Source: Bacteroidales bacterium UBA5536 (GTDB lineage Bacteria > Bacteroidota > Bacteroidia > Bacteroidales > F082). From it: a stretch of 64,000 nucleotides of DNA. This document shows positions 9,827-18,580 of the stretch, one piece after another (the first letter of the stretch is position 1; the number at the start of each line of letters is the position of its first letter). The position numbers were made by a program, and so were the translations under genes. The stretch is taken from the NCBI GenBank assembly GCA_002426795.1, contig DINQ01000011.1:1-64000 (forward strand), written 5' to 3'. The notes beneath the pieces are model-generated. The model was given only the letters and a program-made list of their open reading frames with translations. It did no database searches and was not told where the DNA came from.

Positions 9827-9857
9827 TTTTTGTTCTGGACTGCGGGATTTTTGTTCT
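9827..9857 (-). promoter_or_regulatory. Paired direct repeats, likely LytTR operator
   Basis: TTTTTGTTCT occurs at 9827-9836 and again, identical, at 9848-9857, a 21-bp period or two helical turns. LytTR regulators bind two such direct repeats with a GTT core, next to or over the -35 region of the genes they activate. These sit immediately upstream of the -7 box at 9801-9808, and the LytTR response regulator gene is next door (10092-10829). The match to the published LytTR consensus is limited to the GTT core, so the assignment rests on spacing and context. Confidence 0.5.
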
Positions 9858-9920
9858 AAGGCGATTTAAAGGCTGGTGGTTTTTAGCACATCAATTTGGA
9901 TAAACATTTAGGAAAGGACA

Positions 9921-9957
9921 TTAAAACGCAACATGTATTTCGCTCAGAAACATGTTG
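9921..9957 (-). terminator. Probable terminator of the LytTR operon
   Basis: CAACATGT (9929-9936) and ACATGTTG (9950-9957) form a perfect 8-bp stem with a 13-base loop. On the minus strand it is followed by CGTTTTAAT, a weak T run. It lies about 135 bases past the response-regulator stop. Confidence 0.45.
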
Positions 9958-10091
9958 TTTTGTTGACGGAACTATACAAACCGTGACATTAAGAGCCAAG
10001 AAATTTGTTTGCAGAAGTTGCTGTTTTTGCCGGGCAACAGTGATTTTTAGCAATTAAATTGCTCAGTCATATGACAGATTCCAATAAGCGG

Positions 10092-10829
10092 CTATTCAAT
10101 ATTTATTCTTTTTAGTAAATCGTTTCGGTAGTTTTTACTGATTGGCAATTCAATACCGTTAACAATTACATATAAATGATTGATTTTATCTAAAAAGTCA
10201 AGGTTAATGATAAAGCTCCGATGTGTGCGAAAAAAATTATCAGGTAATTTTACAGAAAAGTCTGTTAAACTGCCTCTTAGCAAATGCTTTTGATTGGTAT
10301 TTGTGTAAATTTCAACATAAACATGTTCCGCTTTTACATAGGCTATATCAACAATCTTTACTTTTTGAAACAAGTTATTACTGCGAATAAAAAAGGCGTC
10401 TTTAATGATAATATCATTGTGTTCTGTCTGAGCAGGTTCTGAACCCTTCAAACTGCTTGAATAATTATACAAAGCCATCTCGATAGATGTATATAGATCA
10501 TCTTTATTAAATGGCTTCACCAAATAGGCCGGTGGATTCAGCTTTTTTGCCCGTTCAACAGTGTTGGGGTCAGCATTTGAAGTTAGGAAAATGAAGGGTA
10601 TTTCGTAATCCTCTTTAATCTTCCAGGCTAAATCGATACCATCTTTGCTGCCTGCAAGTTGTATGTCTAAAATGGCTAAATCAGGCTGGTATTTGTCAAT
10701 CGCTTCAATTGCTTCAGTGTAGTTAATTACAGGGTCAAGTGCATGATATCCCAATTTTGACAATATATTACAAATGTCATCTGCAATGATTATCTCGTCT
10801 TCAACAACCAGTATTTTAACTTTTCCCAT
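10092..10829 (-). CDS. LytTR-family response regulator
   Basis: A 245-residue DNA-binding response regulator. Residues 5-125 are a receiver domain with the acidic pair in VVEDE, the phospho-acceptor D55 (LAILDIQLAG), the T/S of FLTSNAD and K of LVKPFN. Residues ~145-245 are a LytTR domain (AYVKAEHVYVEIYT, FFRTHRSFIINL, NGIELPISKNYR). It is translationally coupled to the sensor kinase gene by a one-base TAATG overlap. The likely target is the beta-helix gene just downstream, whose promoter carries 21-bp-spaced direct repeats. Confidence 0.92.
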   Translation of the reverse strand: MGKVKILVVEDEIIIADDICNILSKLGYHALDPVINYTEAIEAIDKYQPDLAILDIQLAGSKDGIDLAWKIKEDYEIPFIFLTSNADPNTVERAKKLNPPAYLVKPFNKDDLYTSIEMALYNYSSSLKGSEPAQTEHNDIIIKDAFFIRSNNLFQKVKIVDIAYVKAEHVYVEIYTNTNQKHLLRGSLTDFSVKLPDNFFRTHRSFIINLDFLDKINHLYVIVNGIELPISKNYRNDLLKRINIE

Positions 10830-12979
10830 TATTCTTTTTTCCTTCTTCCAATGGTGTCCGTAAAATTAATGATAAATTTCGAGCCATTTTCATACTCATA
10901 ATGGGAGTTTCCATATAACTGGCGGCTAAGTCGCCTTACCAAATGCATTCCTATGCTTGAGGTCGTTACCGGATCGAAATCTTTAGGAAGCCCCGGTCCA
11001 CTGTCATGTACTACAAGGGTATAATTATTCTCATTTTTTTCGAGCGTAATGGTAATGGAACCTTTTTTATTTGGAAACGAATACTTAAAAGCGTTTGTAA
11101 TCAATTCGCTTAATATCAACCCTATAGGCACGGATGTGTCTATGTCGAGCTCAATATCGCTGGCAATAACTTTTCTTTGCACATCTTTTAAATCGGGGTA
11201 AAGCCCCGAAATCTGATCAAGTAATTGTAATGTATAATCCTTAAAATCAATGCTTGATATATTGTCGCCCTGATATAGTTTTTGGTGAATTAATACCATC
11301 GCCTCTATCCTGCTTTGTCCATCTGCAATAGCCGAAACAATTGAATCGTCATCAATATTTTGAGTTTGTAAATTAAGCAGGCTCGAAACGAGTTGGAGGT
11401 TATTTTTTACACGGTGATGGATTTCTTTGAGCAAGACTTCTTTTTCTTCTTTTTGCTTTAAGATGATTATATTTTGACCGACTAATTTATTATTTGATCT
11501 CTTTGTCTGTCGATAAAATTTGAAGATAACAAATATAAAAATAGTTACAAGGAGAAATCCAATAATAAGCACATGTATAGTAATCATTTGGATTTTTCGC
11601 TGCGAATCACTTTGTGCCAATTCAGTGTTAATCAATTCCTTCTCAGTGTTGAGAAGGCTGATTTCAAGTTCTTTTTTATCTGTTTCGTATTTCGTTTGCA
11701 GTTCGGTAATTGTTTTTTGTTTTTGTTCAGAAAAAAGAGAATCTCTTGTAATGATGTATTTTTGCGCGTATTGGATGGCTTGCGCTGAGTCACCTGCTTT
11801 TAGGTAAACTTTGTAGAGTTTTTCATTGCTTTCTGATTCCATTATTAAAGACCCAATATCTATGGCAATTTTATTCATTTTTCTGGCATAGCTGATCGTC
11901 TCTTTAAGCAATTGAAGCTTGTTAGAGTGGTTAGAATCAATCAAGTGTAGATTTAATTCAACAATGTTCGAGTTAATCGAAAAAAGAAGCTTCTTACTCC
12001 CATTTGCCGGAAAAATATCAATGGCTCTTTGATAATTTGTAGCTGCAGCTTTATATTTATTCTGTTGATAATTGATATTCCCCATCAGCATAAAATGCCG
12101 GGAAATTGATTCAAAATCATTGAGTTCCTGATAAATTGAATAAGCCTCATTATAATAACGAAGTGCACTATCAAGGTTGTGACCAAAATAGTCATCACCA
12201 ATATTTTTAAGTGCCAGAGCAATATATGGCTTTTCTTCACTCTCTTTAAAAATGGCCAGAGCTTTAAAATGATGTTCTATACTTTTTTCAAGATTCCCCT
12301 CTTTATAATAATTCAATCCAATATTAATATGGGTGTTACCAACAGCTTTGACTCCATTTTTTTCACTTATTTTCAGTGACTTGAAATGATAATTATTTGC
12401 CATATCATATTGTCCAACATAGTTATACATGAGTCCTAAATTATTGTAAATGCTGGCTAACAGTTTCTCATGATTTAAACCTACGGCATACTCTTCTGCT
12501 TCTCTGAGATTTTTGATTGCTTTCGGGAAATCTTCAAATGTCCCATAGAAATAGCCCAGATTATAATAACTTCTCATTATTCCAAGGCTGTCATTGGCCA
12601 GAGTATAATATTTAAGACCTTCTAAAAGAAACTCTCCAGCGTCTTTTGAATGATTGCTATACATATATGCATAACCAATATTGACGAAGGCTTGTGCTTT
12701 TTTAGCAGGCCAATTGTTTTGATCAGCAATATCAATGCAATTATTATAGTGTTTCAATGCAGAATCAAAATCTAAGGCTTCCCATTTGAGCCCTAGATTT
12801 AAATTGATATCATACCTAATTGAGTCATTCTTGACCTCAATTAAAGCCTTGTTCAATGAGTCTATTTTACTTTGGTTCCCATACACAAGGGAATAGTTCA
12901 TCAGCAGAATAGAAAAAATGAGAAAAGCTAAAGCATGCCGAGAATATCTTTGTGAAGTGGTTGTTTTTATAATTGTCAT
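10829..12979 (-). CDS. TPR-containing sensor histidine kinase (HisKA_2)
   Basis: A 716-residue membrane sensor kinase. A signal-anchor (HALAFLIFSILLMNYSLVYG) is followed by about eight tetratricopeptide repeats over residues ~60-400, presumably periplasmic, then a coiled coil (KKELEISLLNTEKELINTEL), a membrane helix (ITIHVLIIGFLLVTIFIFVI, ~465-485) and a cytoplasmic kinase. The dimerisation/phosphoacceptor segment is EIHHRVKNNLQLVSSLLNLQ with the His near residue 519, typical of HisKA_2 kinases. The ATPase has LILSELITNAFKYSF (N box) and HDSGPGLPKDF (G1 box). The TPR-kinase plus LytTR pairing is common in Bacteroidetes. The signal sensed is unknown. Confidence 0.92.
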   Translation of the reverse strand: MTIIKTTTSQRYSRHALAFLIFSILLMNYSLVYGNQSKIDSLNKALIEVKNDSIRYDINLNLGLKWEALDFDSALKHYNNCIDIADQNNWPAKKAQAFVNIGYAYMYSNHSKDAGEFLLEGLKYYTLANDSLGIMRSYYNLGYFYGTFEDFPKAIKNLREAEEYAVGLNHEKLLASIYNNLGLMYNYVGQYDMANNYHFKSLKISEKNGVKAVGNTHINIGLNYYKEGNLEKSIEHHFKALAIFKESEEKPYIALALKNIGDDYFGHNLDSALRYYNEAYSIYQELNDFESISRHFMLMGNINYQQNKYKAAATNYQRAIDIFPANGSKKLLFSINSNIVELNLHLIDSNHSNKLQLLKETISYARKMNKIAIDIGSLIMESESNEKLYKVYLKAGDSAQAIQYAQKYIITRDSLFSEQKQKTITELQTKYETDKKELEISLLNTEKELINTELAQSDSQRKIQMITIHVLIIGFLLVTIFIFVIFKFYRQTKRSNNKLVGQNIIILKQKEEKEVLLKEIHHRVKNNLQLVSSLLNLQTQNIDDDSIVSAIADGQSRIEAMVLIHQKLYQGDNISSIDFKDYTLQLLDQISGLYPDLKDVQRKVIASDIELDIDTSVPIGLILSELITNAFKYSFPNKKGSITITLEKNENNYTLVVHDSGPGLPKDFDPVTTSSIGMHLVRRLSRQLYGNSHYEYENGSKFIINFTDTIGRRKKE

Positions 12980-12992
12980 TAGGTTATGTGCT

Positions 12993-13000
12993 CAAAAATA
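12993..13000 (-). promoter_or_regulatory. -7 box of the sensor kinase operon
   Basis: The minus strand reads TATTTTTG, 13 bases before the ATG at 12979, implying a very short leader. No -33 element is clear, so this is a weak call. Confidence 0.3.
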
Positions 13001-13133
13001 TGTTTGCCAAAATTCGTGTGACGAGCGCTTACAAAGGTGTAAAATATTGTTTATCATTGCGATAAACCGAAATTGTGATTCAGCTTACTCATGTTCAATT
13101 ACCTAAAGATACAAGAAAACTCCACAACAAATT

Positions 13134-13330
13134 TTTCATTTGTACATAACTTTGATTTCATTGGTCAGTTTCGAAAACTTTCGGAAATCCATGAATGTTC
13201 ATTCACAGTGGGTATCCTTTTTAGATTATGGATATTTCATGTGTAAATAATTTTGATTTTAGCGGTCACATGGAATATCCATAAATTTTCATTCACAGTG
13301 GGTATGATATTTAACATATGGATATTTCAT
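13134..13330 (-). repeat. Tandem pair of a ~100-bp interspersed repeat
   Basis: Two imperfect head-to-tail units (about 13134-13239 and 13235-13330, sharing an ATGAA junction when read on the minus strand) both contain ATACCCACTGTGAATGAA, an ATGGAT(T/A)T segment and ATCAAA(A/G)TTAT. A third copy lies at 36121-36226 on the plus strand, about 85% identical to the first over its last 73 bases. The unit with positions 13235-13298 lacks an ~11-base palindromic core present in the other two. The pair also creates an 18-bp near-perfect inverted repeat (13226-13243 with 13267-13284). Confidence 0.8.
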
Positions 13331-13428
13331 CTATTCGAAAGATTGAATAAACCGCATTATCACAGTGGTTTTTAACGCTACAGTAGATGCACCAGTTTGA
13401 ATCGCACAGCTTAACACTTTTTTTGTCG

Positions 13429-13580
13429 GCCTTTTTGTATGGCTGTTTTGAGTAGAAGTATTCAATCCTTATGAAATCGCCGTCGGCATGATCATCCTTT
13501 CAGGGATCACCGCTTTTCAACTGTTCCCGGCACGGAGAAAAAAAGTTTCAGGCCCAATAACATCTTCTGGTGGTTCGTGA
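13429..13580 (+). pseudogene. Decayed copy of the EamA transporter 3' end
   Basis: From 13473 the reading EIAVGMIILSGITAFQLFPA ending at the TGA at 13578-13580 mirrors the end of the EamA protein at 2641-3513 (EIAGGMIILGGIVAFQLFST). Upstream, the reading AFL-WLF followed by a stop codon matches ALFAWLF with one missing base and an in-frame stop, so the copy is inactive. Nothing further upstream is recognisable as the transporter. Confidence 0.85.
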
Positions 13581-13614
13581 GCACTTTGTTTTAGTATAAA
13601 TATCATTTTCAGCG

Positions 13615-13622
13615 TATATTTG
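13615..13622 (+). promoter_or_regulatory. -7 box of the isochorismatase-like gene
   Basis: TATATTTG ends only five bases before the ATG at 13628, so the transcript would be nearly leaderless. A TTTG lies 26 bases upstream, a longer gap than usual. Confidence 0.4.
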
Positions 13623-13627
13623 TCCTC

Positions 13628-14317
13628 ATGGCACAACACAAACGCTCGCTTAAAAAGATCGTCCTTGCCATCCTTGGCATGCTGGTTCTGACTGTCCTGG
13701 TGGTAGTCATCACCATCCTGTTTGTATTCTATGATGGCTCAAAAGTGTCGGAAGGTAAACCCATTGACCACTTCACCAACCCAAAGCCTGCCTTGCTGGT
13801 GATTGATGTGCAGGAGGCCACCACCGGAGCTGTTTCAGCACAAGACTGGTACAAAAGTCATGCGGATAGCCTGATTGGCAACATCAATCATCTTGCCGCC
13901 AACTTTCACAAGCAAAATCTGCCTGTCATTTTCATACGTGTGGTCATGACCAACCCTTTGGTCAACCTCATCAACAACAGTTTTGAAGAGGGTGGCCAGG
14001 GTGCGCAGTTCGACAAGCGACTACATACCATTGGCAGTTTGGAGGTGGTAAAAAACGGCAAGGATTCTTTCAGAAAAACCAGTCTCGACAGCATCCTCAA
14101 CAGCCACCAGGTCAACGAATTGTTTATCACCGGCCTGGATGCCGCCGAATGCGTGAACGCCACCACCGAAGCAGCGCTGAACCGCAACTACAAGGTGTAT
14201 ATGGTGAAAGAAGCTTTGCTATCAAAATCAGCCACTGCCATGGACAGCATGCTCAATGTTTTTGAACAACGCGGCATCAACATCATCAGCGCGGATAGCC
14301 TGGAAGACATTTATTAA
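13628..14317 (+). CDS. Membrane-anchored isochorismatase-family hydrolase
   Basis: A 229-residue cysteine hydrolase of the isochorismatase superfamily, unusual in having an N-terminal basic segment and one membrane helix (IVLAILGMLVLTVLVVVITI) that would tether it to the inner membrane. The catalytic Asp is in LLVIDVQ, and the catalytic Cys is in TGLDAAECVNATTEAAL, followed by YKVYMVKEAL. The second acid/Lys region is around RKTSLDS. The substrate cannot be told (nicotinamide, isochorismate or another amide/ether). It sits alone, just after the EamA relic, and is convergent with the operon ending at 14439. Confidence 0.85.
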   Translation: MAQHKRSLKKIVLAILGMLVLTVLVVVITILFVFYDGSKVSEGKPIDHFTNPKPALLVIDVQEATTGAVSAQDWYKSHADSLIGNINHLAANFHKQNLPVIFIRVVMTNPLVNLINNSFEEGGQGAQFDKRLHTIGSLEVVKNGKDSFRKTSLDSILNSHQVNELFITGLDAAECVNATTEAALNRNYKVYMVKEALLSKSATAMDSMLNVFEQRGINIISADSLEDIY

Positions 14318-14438
14318 CGGTTTGTTTTTTACAATCACGTACGCCGGATTTTATCTCCATCCCTCAGTCGGCAAGTTGCTTCGCTTGTCTCCTGTTTTTC
14401 CGCAATGGTTTCATGATGCATAAAGCCATCGGAAATTT

Positions 14439-14672
14439 TCATCTTTCGGATTGCTTTTCATGATTTTGCAGCTGTTTCATTTTCACAAAACCATATGAGG
14501 CAGCAGCAGTTAGCAAAACGCCTAATCCGGCGCCGAGAGGTGCACCTCCCCCGGGCTGGTTGCCGGTTTGCTGGTTGTCGGGAGGCGGAGGTGGCACTCC
14601 CTGAGCCAGCAAATTAACAGAAAGGATGAGTGACAGACTTGTTAAAACAATCGAAAGCCATATATTTTTCAT
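14439..14672 (-). CDS. Small Pro-rich membrane protein (PID-CTERM-like)
   Basis: A 77-residue protein built like the one at 4017: signal peptide (SIVLTSLSLILSVNLLAQ), GVPPPPPDNQQTGNQPGG linker, GGGAPLGAGLGVLLTAAASYGF membrane segment, and a basic tail (VKMKQLQNHEKQSER). It is the last gene of the minus-strand surface-protein operon, 100 bases after the T9SS cargo gene at 14773. The repeated pairing of this small protein with a T9SS-sorted protein suggests a linked role in export, anchoring or maturation, which is inference only. Confidence 0.75.
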   Translation of the reverse strand: MKNIWLSIVLTSLSLILSVNLLAQGVPPPPPDNQQTGNQPGGGAPLGAGLGVLLTAAASYGFVKMKQLQNHEKQSER

Positions 14673-14772
14673 AGGTGTATATTTTATTATTTTTCAATGG
14701 TCAGTTGGTATCGCACAAGTAAATTGAACTTTGCATATTGTATGCCTTTGACTATAACATGATGTGTATGTT

Positions 14773-16395
14773 CTATTGAATGATTATTTTCTGTTTAATA
14801 CTAAGCTGTTGGTTTTGCAATTGTGCAACATAAATACCTGGGGTGATTTCATCAGGAATCTGCAAGGTTGTCGTGGTATTTATCCGGATATTCTTGCGCA
14901 TGATCAGCTGACCGTTGAGGTTGTATAGTTGCAGGATAAAGGCGCCACTCACACTAAAAGGGTTGTTGATTTGCAATTGCCTGTTGTTGTACGAAATGCT
15001 TATTCCTGAATTGACAGCATGCTCATTCACTGCCGTTGGCATACCATAAAAATGCAGTGCGAAGCGATCGGGATAGCTTGCCGCAGCAGCAATATCAAAG
15101 TCGTATGCGCTTTGTCTTAGATTGGTTACATTGCCTGTTGACTTATCCTCAAGTAAAACAGCGATGTCTCCCTCTAAGCCTTTTGATGTTTGCAGGCTGA
15201 TTGTGTAGTTTCCTGTGAGCCAGGCATCGAGGCCAAGAACCACAATAGCGGTATCAGATAGCTGTGGCAAGGCCTGACTGGCATAGTCGAAGCCATTGTC
15301 GGCAACGAGTTTGGTGTAAAGGGACAGATGCTGATTGCCTTTTAGTTTACCTGCATCATAACCTATGTCGAGGCCTTCAGAAAAACCTTCTCCAAATACA
15401 ATAAGCACCTCGTTATGATCACCTTGCGGACCTTCAACAGCTACCACTATGGATTGATCCACCTGCATTTCAGTTTGCTTATAAAATGTGGCATGATGAT
15501 GATCTTGTGCGCTGGTTTCAAAAACAAAGGGTTGGTTGTCGCTTTTTGCCTTCACCATAAAAGCCTGTCCAGGTGCCAGCCAGGATGCAGCACTCAAGTG
15601 ATTGATTACTTTGTAGTCGTTGCGGTTGCCTTCGTAACCAAAAGCTTCGTCCCATAAATATATTCCATGGTAAACTTCATCTATCACCGATGCATTTTGA
15701 CTCAGAATGTTGCTCGTGGCATCAACAGCTGTGTTGGCAGCCAGAGAAGCTGGAAAAGGATTGCCGATCAGGTTCCATCCTTCACCCTTTCCGGCAGTCT
15801 TTGTCAGCGTGGCCGTTTGTTGTCCGGCATTGAGGTTACCACTGAAGTTGCGGGTGTAGTCGCTGGCGCTATAGGCAACAATATAGCCTTTGGTTGGGGC
15901 AAAGTTTGTTTCGAAACTTTCATTCAGGCTGCCATCAGCTTTTTTGATGTTGATCCAATAATTGGTGAGCTCGTCCCAGGAATAAAAATCTGTTGAAAAA
16001 GCAGGAACGCCCTCTTCGAGTGCCACAAACTCAGGTATGATGGCCTGGCTGGTGACCGGACTTGCGATATAATGGTAAAGTGTTTGTGGCAGATAACGTT
16101 GCACTGTGGCAGCCACGTCGGTTGAGGGCTGGATAAGTGAGCCCTGACTAAAACTAGTCGATTTTACTTCCAGCGCTCCTACACCACCCTGATTGACCAA
16201 TTCATCAGCAACAGTAACATAGCCATCTATTTCAAAGCTTGCTCCGGCGTTGATCTTTAATCCATTGGTGGCTTTCAGATGGGATAAAGTACTTTGCTGT
16301 ACCCTCACACCGGAAGCAAGCTGCATTTGAGCCTGCGTTGTAATTGCTGCCAGAAGCAGGTAGGCAAAGCCAAAGATTATGAGTTTTGTTTTCAT
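14773..16395 (-). CDS. T9SS-sorted secreted protein
   Basis: A 540-residue secreted protein with a signal peptide (LIIFGFAYLLLAAITTQAQ), a beta-rich body and a C-terminal T9SS type-A sorting domain over the last ~85 residues (ISISYNNRQLQINNPF, LQLYNLNGQLIMRKNI, ITPGIYVAQLQ, ending IKQKIIIQ). Internal phrases such as GEGWNLIGNPFPASL and WLAPGQAFMVKAKS also occur, in variant form, in the 1818-residue protein at 4286 (GNGWNLIGNPFTSAI), so the two share a ~400-residue C-terminal half. Its ATG overlaps the stop of the S74 protein gene by one base, so it is translationally coupled. Confidence 0.85.
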   Translation of the reverse strand: MKTKLIIFGFAYLLLAAITTQAQMQLASGVRVQQSTLSHLKATNGLKINAGASFEIDGYVTVADELVNQGGVGALEVKSTSFSQGSLIQPSTDVAATVQRYLPQTLYHYIASPVTSQAIIPEFVALEEGVPAFSTDFYSWDELTNYWINIKKADGSLNESFETNFAPTKGYIVAYSASDYTRNFSGNLNAGQQTATLTKTAGKGEGWNLIGNPFPASLAANTAVDATSNILSQNASVIDEVYHGIYLWDEAFGYEGNRNDYKVINHLSAASWLAPGQAFMVKAKSDNQPFVFETSAQDHHHATFYKQTEMQVDQSIVVAVEGPQGDHNEVLIVFGEGFSEGLDIGYDAGKLKGNQHLSLYTKLVADNGFDYASQALPQLSDTAIVVLGLDAWLTGNYTISLQTSKGLEGDIAVLLEDKSTGNVTNLRQSAYDFDIAAAASYPDRFALHFYGMPTAVNEHAVNSGISISYNNRQLQINNPFSVSGAFILQLYNLNGQLIMRKNIRINTTTTLQIPDEITPGIYVAQLQNQQLSIKQKIIIQ

Positions 16396-18566
16396 TATTC
16401 AGTGCTTTTATTCTTTAAAAGATTTTCAACCAAATTCTTAAGTGCCAATAATTCCTGCTCCAGACTTTCTATTTGTTTTTGTTGTTCTTGCATTCCTTTA
16501 ACCAGCGGAACAACAAATTCAGCGTAAGCCAATCCATACAAGTCATGTTCATTTTTTGGTGTTTGAATTCCGCTGAAATCATAGCCTAATTCACGGGCAG
16601 CAGCCTCTACCTCTTGCGCAATAAACCCCGTTTTAAGCACCTGCTCGATATCATATTTGTTGGGTAGGTTTGCTTTGTCAGTTATGCCCAGAATGCGGTT
16701 TTCTTCATCCAGATTAATGTGGTAAGTAACCGGGCGCAATTTCAAAATGAAATCCAGTCCTTTTACGTTTTCTTTTACATTCTGTTTAATTCTGCCATCA
16801 GAATAGGTGGTAAAAGTAACCTGACCTTTTATTTCGGTAATGCTTGTATTGCCCAGATGGATTTGATTGCTTCCGCTGATGGGCGAATTGTAACCAATGG
16901 CGGTGGAGTTTAAGTAACTACCCGAAGCAACATATGCACTATGCCCAATGGCAGTATTCCAGTGTCCTGTAATGTTATCTTCGAGAGCACCATGTCCGAT
17001 AGCCACATTTCCACCTCCGGTTGTATTGCTATACAGACTGTTTCCTCCCATTGAAGTGTTTTCGAGTCCGGTTGTGTTGCTGCGATTGGCATTGTATCCA
17101 AATGCAGCGTTCGAAGCCCCGGTTGTATTAGCGTACAATGCAGCTTGCCCAAAGGCCGTGTTTTCGCTTCCTTCGGTATTGGTTTTGAGGGCTTCATATC
17201 CTGCACCGGTGTTATAAGAGCCAATGGTATTGTTTTGCAAGGCATTCATTCCCATGGAAGTGTTTTGTGTTCCAGTTGTAGTATATCTTAATGCATTTAT
17301 TCCGACGGCTGTATTGTCATCCGAATTGCAGGTGGCGAGTGCTTTGTAGCCAACGGCCGTATTGTGCAAACCCGTAGTAAGGGTTGTAAGCGCTTCACGG
17401 CCAACAGCAAGATTATAATTGCCCCCATCATCGTTAGCCCCGGATAAATAACCCATATACAAACTGGTATTGTCGTAAATAGCATCTGTAAGATCGTTGA
17501 TGGAGGAGGCGTAAGTGGTTGGCGTTGTCCAGCTTGCCAGGCCGGAGGCATCAGAGGTGAGTACTTTATTTGCACCCGGACTTCCTCCGGTTATTTTTAT
17601 CGTACCATTGATGTCAACCTGATTGGTCGAAAAATCGCCACCGATGAGGGGTGTTGCTGTGTTTGAGTTATCGATGAACAATTTATTGTCGGTTGTATTG
17701 TTTTCGCCGGCGGAACAGCCAATAAAAACACAGCCGGATATACTTGTGCCATTTGTGCCATACCCGGCACGATGTCCAATGGCTGTATTGTAATTGCCGG
17801 TTTCGTTATAAATAAGAGAGGATGATCCCAGGGCAACATTATTGGTTCCTGTTGTGTTAGACAACATTGCGTTAGCACCGATGCCCACATTCAAGCCTGT
17901 GGTATTATTGTGTAACGCATAATAACCAATCGCTGTGGTGTTTGATGCCGTATTATGGTAGGCTGCTCCATAACCGATGGCCGTATTATTTCCAGCACTG
18001 ATATTATTGAATAGTGCACTTTCTCCTACAGCCACATTTGCATGACCGCTAATGTTATTTTGCATGGATTTGTGTCCAAATGCGCTGTTTCCTGTACCTG
18101 TAGTTGTTTGGTTTAGACAATTGTAACCAAAGGCTGCATTCCAACTACCAGTACTATTCAATTGAAGTGCATATTTTCCCACCGCTGCATTTTGGTTGTC
18201 GCTTCCATCATCATTTATTCCGGAAAAGCTTCCTAAAAACACGCTGGAATTATCGGAGATTGCATCACTTAAATCGTTGATGGAGGTAACCCCCTGTTCG
18301 CCCATATCAACCCAAACTGCCAGACTATTATTGTAATACCAAAAGCTTTCGAAGTCTGTGTCGTACACAAGGAGACCTGTTTGAGTTGTGCCGATTGACA
18401 AGCGTTCAGCTGTTGTCATTCGTGGGATGAGCACGCCTTTTGTGGTGCTGCTGATATCCAGCATAGCCGAAGGGTCAGGCACAGCGCCTGTAGTGTTGAT
18501 TGATACCTGTGCATAAGTGTTCAGCATAAATATGCAGGCAAAAATTGTTGTGATAAACTGTTTCAT
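16395..18566 (-). CDS. Tail-fibre-like protein with S74 chaperone domain
   Basis: A 723-residue secreted protein. After the signal peptide (FITTIFACIFMLNTYAQ) is the Bacteroidetes motif GVLIPRMTTAERLSI. Two long runs follow of ~14-residue YadA-head-like beta-roll turns of the form NTAIGYGAxxxNTTG, each introduced by a SIND-LSDAI-type linker (one near residue 95, one near 350). The C-terminus is an intramolecular chaperone/peptidase S74 domain (YSDGRIKQNVKENVKGLDFI, then GFIAQEVE) and a coiled coil (QEQQKQIESLEQELLALKNL). Phage tail spikes use this domain to trimerise and then cleave it off. Here it serves a bacterial surface protein in an operon with T9SS cargo. Confidence 0.88.
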   Translation of the reverse strand: MKQFITTIFACIFMLNTYAQVSINTTGAVPDPSAMLDISSTTKGVLIPRMTTAERLSIGTTQTGLLVYDTDFESFWYYNNSLAVWVDMGEQGVTSINDLSDAISDNSSVFLGSFSGINDDGSDNQNAAVGKYALQLNSTGSWNAAFGYNCLNQTTTGTGNSAFGHKSMQNNISGHANVAVGESALFNNISAGNNTAIGYGAAYHNTASNTTAIGYYALHNNTTGLNVGIGANAMLSNTTGTNNVALGSSSLIYNETGNYNTAIGHRAGYGTNGTSISGCVFIGCSAGENNTTDNKLFIDNSNTATPLIGGDFSTNQVDINGTIKITGGSPGANKVLTSDASGLASWTTPTTYASSINDLTDAIYDNTSLYMGYLSGANDDGGNYNLAVGREALTTLTTGLHNTAVGYKALATCNSDDNTAVGINALRYTTTGTQNTSMGMNALQNNTIGSYNTGAGYEALKTNTEGSENTAFGQAALYANTTGASNAAFGYNANRSNTTGLENTSMGGNSLYSNTTGGGNVAIGHGALEDNITGHWNTAIGHSAYVASGSYLNSTAIGYNSPISGSNQIHLGNTSITEIKGQVTFTTYSDGRIKQNVKENVKGLDFILKLRPVTYHINLDEENRILGITDKANLPNKYDIEQVLKTGFIAQEVEAAARELGYDFSGIQTPKNEHDLYGLAYAEFVVPLVKGMQEQQKQIESLEQELLALKNLVENLLKNKSTE

Positions 18567-18580
18567 ATTGTTTTGATTAA

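Larger units (their letters stand above)
9743..10091. other. Intergenic region between beta-helix and LytTR genes
   Basis: This 349-base gap holds the beta-helix promoter, the paired repeats and a hairpin terminator (9921-9957). No open frame or RNA gene was seen in the remainder. Confidence 0.6.
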
